Assembly (NCBI GenBank): GCA_002842045.1
Contig: PHBX01000021.1
Span: forward strand, 1-57,836
DNA: 57,836 nt
From: Chloroflexi bacterium HGW-Chloroflexi-3
Lineage (GTDB): Bacteria; Chloroflexota; Anaerolineae; Anaerolineales; Anaerolineaceae
Reading direction: 5' to 3'
Position numbers and translations under genes: made by a program
In this document: one piece after another, positions 1-7,659 of the stretch
Position numbering within the stretch: the first letter of the stretch is position 1
Layout: every line of letters begins with the position of its first letter
The notes under the pieces: generated by a model
What the model saw: the letters and a program-made list of their open reading frames with translations, nothing else
Database searches by the model: none
What the model was told of the DNA's origin: nothing

Positions 1-82
1 CAATGGGAAGGATTTGTATGCAGAACCAGTTATTCCCAAAGCTGTTTCTTCTATTTTAGATATGTTATCTTCAGGACACTAA
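1..82 (+). CDS. 3' end of an unidentified gene (partial)
   Basis: The reading frame beginning at base 2 is open from the window edge to a TAA at 80-82 and gives a 26-residue hydrophilic tail ending in SILDMLSSGH. It is followed after one base by the next ATG, which suggests translational coupling in one operon. The tail is too short to assign a family. It is treated as coding because of that junction and its ordinary amino-acid mix. Confidence 0.5.
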   Translation, partial: NGKDLYAEPVIPKAVSSILDMLSSGH

Positions 83-83
83 A

Positions 84-371
84 ATGAGCAAGTCGGGTAT
101 TAAAGAAACAGAAAAATTACCCAAACATAGAGGGGTACCACTTGCTCAAGAGCTAATCGGATTATTTCCCTTTTTCATTTACACCATTTTATTGGCAATC
201 CTTGGATCACTTTCAGGAATGTTTGGCGGATTGCAAGGCCTGGTCATTTTATTGCTGGTGTTAACTTTTGACAATCTGACCCAGGCAATCAGTCAGTGTC
301 CCAGGTTTACAGCGACCTGTATGGCGATTCTTCTGTATTGGTTAATCATCCCCCAAAGTGTCTTATTTTAG
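84..371 (+). CDS. small two- to three-helix membrane protein, unknown function
   Basis: This 95-residue protein starts one base after the preceding stop, with an AGGA ribosome site about eight bases upstream. A hydrophilic N-terminus (about 25 residues, basic) precedes hydrophobic stretches at about 27-45, 48-65 and 75-93, so it should sit in the cytoplasmic membrane. I recognise no family. It ends 13 bases from the convergent HD-GYP gene, and coupling to the partial gene upstream suggests they act together. Confidence 0.6.
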   Translation: MSKSGIKETEKLPKHRGVPLAQELIGLFPFFIYTILLAILGSLSGMFGGLQGLVILLLVLTFDNLTQAISQCPRFTATCMAILLYWLIIPQSVLF

Positions 372-384
372 AGAAGATAATAAA

Positions 385-1206
385 TTATGTTATCGATAAA
401 ATATCCAACATAATGGAAACCACTTGCGGGTCAAATTGTGTTCCACTACAGCGCACCAATTCTTTCTTGGCATCAGCAATTGAAATAGGTTTTCGATAAA
501 CACGCCGGATGGTCATGGTTGAAAATGCGTCTGCAACAGAAATGATTCGGGCTCCAAGTGGAATATTTTTACCACTCAATCCATTTGGATATCCTCTGCC
601 ATTGTAATGTTCATGATGGGCTTGAACAATCGGACGAAGTGTATCTAAACTTTTCGCTGGCTCCATTAATGTTGCACTATAAGTAGGATGGCGACGAATT
701 ATTTCCCATTCTTCACTTGTCAAAGGACCAGGTTTAATCAAGATTGCTTTTGGAACAATCGCTTTGCCAATATCATGAAGTTTTGCTGCTAATTTAATTT
801 CTTTGATCTGTTCCAAAGAAAGTCCCATTCGATCAGCAATCCGTAAAGCCCACAGGGATGTTTCATCGCTATGGATACTTTTATCACATCGATCAATTGA
901 ATCCGCTAGTTTATGTAATGCATATTCATAATTTTTTTGCATGGATGGCAGTATTTTGCCGTAAAATACCTTTGCCCCAGCCAACTCAGGTGAAAAAGGT
1001 GAGCCAGTTATATCTACAAAGTGTTTTTGTCCCCCAACAGGTAGACTTAGATTATCAAAAACAAAAAGACCTACGGATTTGTCCTGAGAATTTATTTCAA
1101 TCGGGATTAGCAGAGAATTCGAATGAAAATTCAAAGCCTGCTGGTTTTCAACCAGGCGATTGTGTCCATCAGTCTGAAAGTTCGAGTCGGGAGGATATTT
1201 ATTCAT
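385..1206 (-). CDS. HD-GYP-like metal-dependent phosphohydrolase with degenerate N-terminal domain
   Basis: This 273-residue protein has a poorly conserved N-terminal part (about 1-85, with a GAF-like strand around LLIPIEINSQDKSVGLFVF) and a C-terminal HD-GYP domain. Visible motifs are H112 (IHSDETS), the HD pair at 144-145 in KLHDIGKAIVP, HHEH at 197-200, GRGYP at 203-207 and D226. The family usually hydrolyses c-di-GMP, and because these metal ligands are present activity is plausible. It is the last gene of a minus-strand run with the NHLP-like and DUF5317 genes. The start at 1206 has only a weak ribosome site, so coupling to the upstream gene (22 bases away) may matter. Confidence 0.85.
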   Translation of the reverse strand: MNKYPPDSNFQTDGHNRLVENQQALNFHSNSLLIPIEINSQDKSVGLFVFDNLSLPVGGQKHFVDITGSPFSPELAGAKVFYGKILPSMQKNYEYALHKLADSIDRCDKSIHSDETSLWALRIADRMGLSLEQIKEIKLAAKLHDIGKAIVPKAILIKPGPLTSEEWEIIRRHPTYSATLMEPAKSLDTLRPIVQAHHEHYNGRGYPNGLSGKNIPLGARIISVADAFSTMTIRRVYRKPISIADAKKELVRCSGTQFDPQVVSIMLDILSIT

Positions 1207-1227
1207 AATGAGTTGCCTAATGAACTC

Positions 1228-1548
1228 CTAATTACAATAAAGAGGAGCCATTTCTGACACGTTTGGCATATTGATCAGCTTGATGACCTGACTGGAAAAT
1301 TCTTCTAAGGATATGGCATTAATTTGTTTGATCCTGTTTTTTATTTCGAATGGGAAATGAAAGCTTTCACCACAGTAACCAGCATCAATACAACTTTCAG
1401 GATTCCGTAATAACTTTGCACGAAAGCCTTTATTAATAACGGCAGCATGGATTAAACGACCAAATTCTGCATTGATATCCACATTATGGCTTCTAATTTT
1501 TGTTGAATGGTTTGTTGAAAGTTTATTCATTTGAGCTAAAGGTATCAT
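1228..1548 (-). CDS. Os1348-like NHLP-clan small protein (RiPP-leader-like)
   Basis: The best start is the ATG at 1548 (106 residues). An AGGAG lies five bases before it, and an earlier ATG at 1581 would overlap the DUF5317 stop. Residues from about 30 (FGRLIHAAVINKGFRAKLL, then RNPESCIDAGY) resemble the nitrile-hydratase-like leader fold of NHLP peptides, in particular the Os1348-like group I know from Chloroflexota. The protein ends with a short non-helical tail containing a penultimate Cys (PLYCN). No RiPP maturase is visible here, so it may be a stand-alone regulatory protein rather than a precursor. The family call is from memory of the pattern and moderately sure. Confidence 0.6.
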   Translation of the reverse strand: MIPLAQMNKLSTNHSTKIRSHNVDINAEFGRLIHAAVINKGFRAKLLRNPESCIDAGYCGESFHFPFEIKNRIKQINAISLEEFSSQVIKLINMPNVSEMAPLYCN

Positions 1549-1556
1549 TTCTTCTC

Positions 1557-2120
1557 CTATTGTTCTTGACTGAGTGACCATAATAAGATCACAATTCCAA
1601 TTGATATCAAGACATCCCCTAAACTGAATGCCACTTTGTAGGGAATCCAGTCTGGCACTGTAAACCTATCGGATAAAAGAGCTAATTTGGTATCATCCAG
1701 GGTGAGTATGCGATCCTTTGTCAAACCCAAACGGGTGCCCACTTCCCAGGCTTCAATTGGTTTTGAAGGAACCATGCGATGCAAGGTTTCTGGAAGAATT
1801 GGCATCCATCCACCATTTAAAGAGATAACCAAAAAATTGCTTAATAAACCGAGACCTAAATACCAAAATCCAGGATGCGCCAGATTCATTGCTGTAAAGA
1901 TTAGCAAGCCCAACATCGTTGAGATTTGAAGATAAGGTATAACACTCTCCGGTATCCAACGACCAACAGAGGGGATATAAAAAGCAAAAACCTGTGGAAT
2001 GACAGAGAGAAAAACAAGCCACTCCAAATTAATTTTTGGCAGTTTTAAGGTTCGATTCTTAAGCCTGGCTCGAATTAAAGTCACAGACAGGCCAATCACA
2101 ATCGCCAGTATTAAAATCAT
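1557..2120 (-). CDS. DUF5317 membrane protein
   Basis: This 187-residue protein has about five hydrophobic segments (residues 1-17, 33-52, 63-80, 84-104 and 162-183) and the NGGWMPI motif around residue 103 that is typical of DUF5317. Function is unknown. It lies directly upstream of the NHLP-like gene (8 bases between stop and next ATG), so the two are probably co-translated. A terminator-like hairpin separates it from the micro-peptide gene further upstream, so its expression may depend on read-through. Confidence 0.85.
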   Translation of the reverse strand: MILILAIVIGLSVTLIRARLKNRTLKLPKINLEWLVFLSVIPQVFAFYIPSVGRWIPESVIPYLQISTMLGLLIFTAMNLAHPGFWYLGLGLLSNFLVISLNGGWMPILPETLHRMVPSKPIEAWEVGTRLGLTKDRILTLDDTKLALLSDRFTVPDWIPYKVAFSLGDVLISIGIVILLWSLSQEQ

Positions 2121-2138
2121 AAAAAAGGTTTAAGTCCT

Positions 2139-2178
2139 GAATTAAAAAATAAAAACTTTGCTATTCTAAATAATAGCA
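2139..2178 (-). terminator. intrinsic terminator after the micro-peptide gene
   Basis: Read on the minus strand, a perfect 7-bp stem (TGCTATT paired with AATAGCA, plus-strand arms 2159-2165 and 2172-2178, six-base loop) is followed by a T-rich run with T5 and T6 blocks (plus-strand A-runs at 2141-2155). It ends the 45-residue ORF transcript before DUF5317. Partial read-through would give much more peptide mRNA than downstream mRNA. Confidence 0.6.
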
Positions 2179-2218
2179 TTCACACACTGATGATTCTTAT
2201 TCAATTGTTCCCAGGTTA

Positions 2219-2356
2219 TTATCCACCGTTTAATCCAGTTGCACTAGGAGCTCCAGCACCAAGAACAAATAGTACCAAAACCAAAAGAAAGAGCACCATC
2301 CGAATATCAACTGTTCCAAATATTGAAGCGAATTTTGTTGAGAGTTTTGAAAACAT
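2219..2356 (-). CDS. 45-residue hydrophobic micro-protein
   Basis: The ATG at 2354-2356 is preceded by AAGGAG at a seven-base spacing, the best ribosome site in the neighbourhood, and the frame runs 45 codons to a TAA. The product has a basic amphipathic N-terminus (about 1-19), a strongly hydrophobic stretch MVLFLLVLVLFVLGAG (20-35) and a small-residue tail ending ATGLNGG. It could be a single-pass membrane peptide or an exported peptide. It sits between the BTAD regulator and DUF5317 and has its own terminator. I know of no named family. The ribosome site, terminator and position make it likely real. Confidence 0.7.
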   Translation of the reverse strand: MFSKLSTKFASIFGTVDIRMVLFLLVLVLFVLGAGAPSATGLNGG

Positions 2357-2397
2357 AATTTTTCTCCTTAAATGAATTTTTTATCGAAGACTCATTA

Positions 2398-2472
2398 TTA
2401 ATTAATGGGGTCTCAAAATAGGCATTAATTAAGTCTCAAAAATTATTATTCTACAAAAATGAGAATCCTCAT
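2398..2472. promoter_or_regulatory. direct repeats and palindrome upstream of the micro-peptide gene
   Basis: Two copies of GTCTCAAAA (2410-2418 and 2433-2441), each beside ATTAATTAA, are spaced 23 bp apart, close to two helical turns. A palindrome ATGAG-AATC-CTCAT lies at 2459-2472. On the minus strand a TAGAAT hexamer just downstream of the palindrome could be a -10. SARP-type regulators bind short direct repeats at about one or two turns, and the neighbouring gene encodes such a regulator. That link is inference. Confidence 0.4.
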
Positions 2473-2557
2473 AATTGTCACAATATCGACAAAATATAAA
2501 ATTTACATAAATGAATTATTTTTAAGAATAAACTAGATTTCGTTAATTCATCTCAGG

Positions 2558-5500
2558 TTATTTCAGAAGAAATTCTAATAACTGATGTGTTTGAGGAGAA
2601 GGAGGTGCATTAATTTCCCTCTCTAACACCTCAACACAACGCTGGTATTGTTGTACCAATCCAGCGCGATTACCCATTGCAGCATAGATTCTCATTGCCA
2701 ATCTATATGCATCTTCCAATAAATTATCTTCAGAAATTGCTCTTTGACTATATTCCAATGCTAAATCATAATTTGATTGATTAAAATAAAGAAAAGACAC
2801 CTGTAAAAGAATGTTCATATATATTTGACGAAGATATTCTCTTGGACTCAACGCCCAGGTCGCATCAATATCGGATAAATAATCTCCCCGATAATATTTT
2901 AATGCTTCTCTGTAATGTGATAATTTGTTTATTGTTTCTTTTGATTGATTGGCAAGAGCATTTTCTCTAAGAAATAATTCAACATCATATTCGTAGTCTA
3001 ATTTATTATTGAACAAATAGACATTCTGAATCAACACAACACTGTCTTTGCCCAGTGCGCGTCTCAGCCTATAAATCGTATTTTTGAATCGAAATTTTAC
3101 CTCTTCAACTGATGCGTCTGGCCAGAACACAAGACTAATCTCTTCCTTTGTCAGACCCTCAGGGTATGCCAAAAACATAAAGAATAGATCTCTCGCTGCT
3201 TGTGTCTGCCAATCCGATGAAGATATCAATTTGTTTTGCTTTTTCACTTCCATCCTGCCGAATGAACGGATAAATATTTTTGGCTGTGAAAATTGGAATG
3301 CTTTTGTATTTTTCCGTATCTCTCTTCTAAGTTTTGGTAGGGAATCGCAAAACTCATCAATTCTTTTCATAAATTGATTAAATTCAGTCAGCATAAAAAC
3401 TGGGGAGTATGATAATAAAATATTTTTGAACTTTGAAGAAGTAGCAATTAAAGATGCTGATGGGTATTCACTATCCAAACTTGAGAAAACATGAAGCAAA
3501 TGCTCTATAACTTTTTCTTGTTGTTTGGTGGATATGTATGATAATGCTAAATATAAATGTGCTTTTTCGAATTGAACTTTATGCCCCCCTGTCTTGAAAT
3601 ATTCACAAATTTTTTCAAGTGACGGAATAATTTCATGTGCTAAATTCTCTAAAATTTTAATTCCAGCATATTCCAACTCGATTAAATAGTATTCCATATC
3701 AGGTTTGTTTGAGTTTCTCAAACTTTTAGCTTGATCCAGTAATTTATAACTTTCGAAATAATCTCCTGAAAGAGACTTTAAAAGTGCTTTTTGAATTTTT
3801 ATATAAATTTGCAAAAATCGTTCCTGAGTGAGATCAGCTTTCTCTTCTGCTAACATATACGCTTGTAAAGCATTTTCATAAACTTGTATTTCTGAAAAAA
3901 TGTCTCCAATCCCAGTGAGTACATAGGCTTCCATTCTCGCATAACCACATGATTGCGCGAATGCTAGAGATTGATCCAATGATTGGCTGGACTCTTTATA
4001 TTCACCCATTAATTGATGGAGAACACCAAGATTATTGTAAATATTCGATAACCAGAATGAATTTTCAATCTTTGCCCAATATTGTAAAGCCGATTGGTAA
4101 AATTTCTTTGTAAGAATATAGTTCCCCAAATTTTCATGAATTACACCAATTTCCAACTGAATTATCGCAATATTCTTTTGATCATTAATTGAGACCATCA
4201 ATTTAAGCGCTGATTCAAGAACTATTAATGCATCTTGTAATTTTCCTTGATGAAAATCACATAAGCCAATAATCCGAAGTGCTTCTCCATGTTTCTTAAT
4301 GTATGTTTTGTCTTCCCCAACAAGAGAAAGGATTTCGTTAGCATCAATTTTTGCATCATCAAATTTTCCAAGCACTCTAAATGCAGCTGCACGCATTGAC
4401 AAAGTGTTTATCAACAATTCCTTATTTTCAGTTGATTCCATCGAATCTAAGACTTGATTAAAAAGAGACAACGCTAATGTAGTATTTCCTAAGACCAGAG
4501 CTACATTACCCTGCAAAGCAATAATATATGGTTTGGTATTCAACACATCAATAGGAAGTGAATCCAACCAGGTTGACAAGGTTGAAATTCTTCCATTCAA
4601 TACCATTTCCAATCCGGCTTCTTCAATTAGTGATACTAAGTCATCAATTAAGTTCAAGTTTCTGTAAATTGAAAAAGCTTGCTCCCATTCATGAGCATTT
4701 TTAGAAATTTTTGCCAGATTTTTAAGAATTGCAATTGCTTGGGTCGGTTGTTCCATGTATACATGTGTTTGAAGATATTCTAAAAACAATTGATGATACC
4801 TTATCCAATCACCATTTTCTCCTACTGGCATTGTAAACAGATTGTTCTGTTGTATATGTCTTATCCACGTATCCCATGGGGCATCTTCTACAGTTATTAC
4901 TGGTCCAATTACCTCAGCACAACGACTAGAATTGAATTCCTCCAATAAACTTGTTAACAATAAAAATGTTCGTAAATCCTTAGGAAGCTGATCGATTATT
5001 TCGGAAAAATAATCATCTAATGAAAATCCTGAAACTCGATTAATTCTTTCCCGACTAGCAATAACTTTCTCATTTATCTGGCTTGTTAATACAATTCCAG
5101 TTACCCACCCTTCAGTCCGGGAGTGAATTTCCTCAGCCATCTCCATGCTAATACCCGAATGTTGATTTTGTTGATAGAGTTGTTGAATTTCTTGCGGTAA
5201 AAATTCTAATTCTTCGTAACTGAGACCACCTACTTCAGATCGGGCAACTAATAAAGGCATATCAGGTAGTAAAAGAAGAGTTCTTGAAGCAAGGATGAAA
5301 TGACAATTTTCATCTAAATCCATCAATAATCGGCTCATAAATTTCCGAATTTCGACACTATCATTCACCAAATGATAATCATCCAGTACGATTATGAAAT
5401 GTTCTGATATATTCTCATAAACATCATTTATCACAACGGTTGCTATATAATCACTCTCAAATTTTCCCTGATCACCTGTTAAAGCTGCAGCAGTTCTTTG

Positions 5501-5788
5501 CCCAAAGGCAGGAAATCTCTTTTGGATTGCGGCAGCAAAGTAAGCAATAAAACGTAATGGGTCAATATCAAGCCGGTCGATTGAATACCAACATACTGGA
5601 AGAGTAGATTGGTTGACAAAGTCAATCAATAAGGACGTTTTTCCATATCCGGCGGGAGCAGAGACCAGTACCAGACGCTTTTCAATCATTTCTTCCAAAA
5701 ATTGAATCAGCCGTTTTCGTTCTACCAGGTCTTTTCTTCGACGCGGTGGGGTTATTCTTGTGCGGATGATTGATTGGTTGCCTAACAT
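2558..5788 (-). CDS. MalT-like NTPase / TPR / BTAD (SARP-type) transcriptional regulator
   Basis: This 1076-residue protein has an N-terminal STAND-type NTPase with Walker A APAGYGKTSLL (about 44-54) and Walker B FIIVLDDYH (about 130), then a long TPR-like helical region (about 400-800). An OmpR-type winged helix follows (about 833-925, with RFKNTIYRLRRALG), then a C-terminal BTAD domain (about 930-1075). The arrangement matches large ATP-dependent regulators of the AfsR/MalT type, which sense a ligand through the repeats and activate transcription. Its gene heads a minus-strand series with the micro-peptide, DUF5317, NHLP-like and HD-GYP genes, which are its likely targets. No obvious ribosome site precedes the ATG at 5788. 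Confidence 0.88.
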   Translation of the reverse strand: MLGNQSIIRTRITPPRRRKDLVERKRLIQFLEEMIEKRLVLVSAPAGYGKTSLLIDFVNQSTLPVCWYSIDRLDIDPLRFIAYFAAAIQKRFPAFGQRTAAALTGDQGKFESDYIATVVINDVYENISEHFIIVLDDYHLVNDSVEIRKFMSRLLMDLDENCHFILASRTLLLLPDMPLLVARSEVGGLSYEELEFLPQEIQQLYQQNQHSGISMEMAEEIHSRTEGWVTGIVLTSQINEKVIASRERINRVSGFSLDDYFSEIIDQLPKDLRTFLLLTSLLEEFNSSRCAEVIGPVITVEDAPWDTWIRHIQQNNLFTMPVGENGDWIRYHQLFLEYLQTHVYMEQPTQAIAILKNLAKISKNAHEWEQAFSIYRNLNLIDDLVSLIEEAGLEMVLNGRISTLSTWLDSLPIDVLNTKPYIIALQGNVALVLGNTTLALSLFNQVLDSMESTENKELLINTLSMRAAAFRVLGKFDDAKIDANEILSLVGEDKTYIKKHGEALRIIGLCDFHQGKLQDALIVLESALKLMVSINDQKNIAIIQLEIGVIHENLGNYILTKKFYQSALQYWAKIENSFWLSNIYNNLGVLHQLMGEYKESSQSLDQSLAFAQSCGYARMEAYVLTGIGDIFSEIQVYENALQAYMLAEEKADLTQERFLQIYIKIQKALLKSLSGDYFESYKLLDQAKSLRNSNKPDMEYYLIELEYAGIKILENLAHEIIPSLEKICEYFKTGGHKVQFEKAHLYLALSYISTKQQEKVIEHLLHVFSSLDSEYPSASLIATSSKFKNILLSYSPVFMLTEFNQFMKRIDEFCDSLPKLRREIRKNTKAFQFSQPKIFIRSFGRMEVKKQNKLISSSDWQTQAARDLFFMFLAYPEGLTKEEISLVFWPDASVEEVKFRFKNTIYRLRRALGKDSVVLIQNVYLFNNKLDYEYDVELFLRENALANQSKETINKLSHYREALKYYRGDYLSDIDATWALSPREYLRQIYMNILLQVSFLYFNQSNYDLALEYSQRAISEDNLLEDAYRLAMRIYAAMGNRAGLVQQYQRCVEVLEREINAPPSPQTHQLLEFLLK

Positions 5789-6004
5789 AGGATCATTAAA
5801 ACACTCTTAAGGGATACTGGCTATGGAATTTCATAAACCAATGGATGAATGGATTATAATATAAAACATTTTCAGAAAAATTCTCTATTCAATTAGTATA
5901 TACTAAAAACAGCGCTTGATTATCAGCGAATTATTCCAGGAGTGGCAATAAGGTTGGTTTATATCTCGATAACTGTTTTCGTTTTGGATCATGAGCTAAT
6001 AGAA

Positions 6005-7279
6005 CTACTCAAGGGCAAACACATTTTCAATTAAATAAATAATATTCTGCGTCGTAGGTCGAAATCGGACCAGATCATAATTCAAATCCTGGTTTTGGAT
6101 CCAGCAGGAAATTGATCCATCCTGAAATACATCTGGGTAAAATAGGATATTTTCATCAGGATCTTCCCAGTAAAAAGTTTCTGAAGAGTCATAATGTACC
6201 AGGGAAAAGAATTGTGTATATTCTTTTTCTGAAGTGGAAGCTTTGAATTGAATCAATATCCCTTCCGGGTAGAAATAGGTTGAACCATAATCATAAATCC
6301 AATTATCATATTCTGGCATTGATACCACTTCTTTGTTTTCATAAGCATCATAAATAAAATATGCTGAAGACGATGGTGATTTTAATAAGATAAATCTTCC
6401 ATCTCTTGAAATTGGATATTGGTTAGAAAATTCTAAATCATATAATTTTCGAACCCCTATTAGTTGATAATTTCCATCCACAGAGAGGCGGAATACCGGG
6501 CTGGCATCATTTTCCAATTCTGGAAAGTTATTACTGGTCGATGGCGATGTTATCAAAGATAGTTTCGATGCACCTATCCAAAGCAATGACCCATCCGGCA
6601 ATAACTGTGTTCCTAATCTCGAAAACGCCTGTGTACTCCAGGGCAAAGTGTAAGCTTCCACAACTACACCGCTCAGCGGTTCGATTACCTCAATTTCACA
6701 TGGCCCCAAACAGTTCGAGGGAATGAAAATAATTTCTCCACTTTTTATTAACCGCACATCCGATTGTGAATTGGTAAATGACTTACTTGTTCCATCCGAC
6801 CTAATATATAGGTCAGATCTTGGTAGATAAAAAGAATCGCCAAATTCCGATACATTCACAATGTCAGGTGAACCGGAAGATTGAGCGATTGTTCGGACTG
6901 CACCACTCAAAAAATCCAATTCGTTAATCAATAACGCCGAGTCTTGCGCTTTGAAATATCTCGGTTTTTGACCATTTTCGGACTTAAAAAAATAATAACG
7001 TGAATCCACATAAGGGCTTTGATACACATTGGAATCGATGAGTTTGAAGTTTAGTGAATTAAGATCAATCTGGTAAAGAGGACCCTTTTCAGGGTAAGAA
7101 GAACTCGATGTCTCATAACTGGATTTGGTTGTGAATATAAAATAGCCAAAATTGTCACTCGTACCTACCATTTGTAAGGATGTAAGAAACATATATTCAT
7201 CATATGCAAACATAGCAGGCAGACTCACATCCTGAATTTCATTCAACCCAAACATTTTAATCACCGGCTTACCAAACAT
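6005..7279 (-). CDS. hypothetical beta-propeller-like protein, probably N-terminally truncated
   Basis: This 424-residue protein is rich in Ser, Tyr, Asp and aromatic residues with strand-turn periodicity (for example YPISRDGRFILLKS), as in WD/TolB-like propellers. It has no signal peptide or lipobox, although such proteins are normally secreted. The ATG at 7279 lacks a ribosome site, and the frame continues open upstream to about 7339 with protein-like sequence (NFNDHQALFFTF) but no start. It probably lost its N-terminus and may be a remnant. No catalytic motif seen. Confidence 0.55.
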   Translation of the reverse strand: MFGKPVIKMFGLNEIQDVSLPAMFAYDEYMFLTSLQMVGTSDNFGYFIFTTKSSYETSSSSYPEKGPLYQIDLNSLNFKLIDSNVYQSPYVDSRYYFFKSENGQKPRYFKAQDSALLINELDFLSGAVRTIAQSSGSPDIVNVSEFGDSFYLPRSDLYIRSDGTSKSFTNSQSDVRLIKSGEIIFIPSNCLGPCEIEVIEPLSGVVVEAYTLPWSTQAFSRLGTQLLPDGSLLWIGASKLSLITSPSTSNNFPELENDASPVFRLSVDGNYQLIGVRKLYDLEFSNQYPISRDGRFILLKSPSSSAYFIYDAYENKEVVSMPEYDNWIYDYGSTYFYPEGILIQFKASTSEKEYTQFFSLVHYDSSETFYWEDPDENILFYPDVFQDGSISCWIQNQDLNYDLVRFRPTTQNIIYLIENVFALE

Positions 7280-7300
7280 AAATGTAAAGAAGAGTGCTTG

Positions 7301-7603
7301 ATGATCGTTAAAGTTGAATCCAGTTGCATAATTTGTGTATCACTTTCTAAGCATGAATATGCAATTCAAAAGTATGGCTGGGAAGAAAACAACACTTATT
7401 TGTCCTAAGTTGCCTATCAATTGCTCGTTGTTAAGGATCTTCAACCCTACAGTAACCGTAAAAAACAGATCCAACAATGTCCTGAATGTGGAACTTATTA
7501 TTTGTATCTCACGGATTATGATTATCTGGTGAACGGCAGTGAAGACGAAGAAAGCCTGATCAGATTACAGAATGATCAGGCTGAAGAAATGTTACGAGAT
7601 TAA
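7301..7603 (+). pseudogene. small zinc-ribbon-type protein interrupted by one TAA
   Basis: From ATG 7301 the frame reads MIVKVESSCIICVSL, hits TAA at 7406-7408, then continues without shift through SNRKKQIQQCPECGTYYL to a stop at 7603. The CxxC pairs (SCIIC and CPEC) suggest a four-cysteine zinc site, and the acidic tail (VNGSEDEESL) matches a small Chloroflexota protein family I recall without a name. About 100 residues if the stop is ignored. A single TAC-to-TAA change would explain it. It is divergent from the truncated gene at 6005-7279. Confidence 0.6.
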
Positions 7604-7659
7604 AATTCGACCTTTGAAATCTCACAAGGTTCGGGTCTATTCAACCATACCCTTTTTTA

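Noticed and set aside
2190..2375. Plus-strand 61-residue ORF over the micro-peptide gene
   Set aside because: It has no ribosome site and a composition unlike a protein; the minus strand carries a far better start, ribosome site and terminator.
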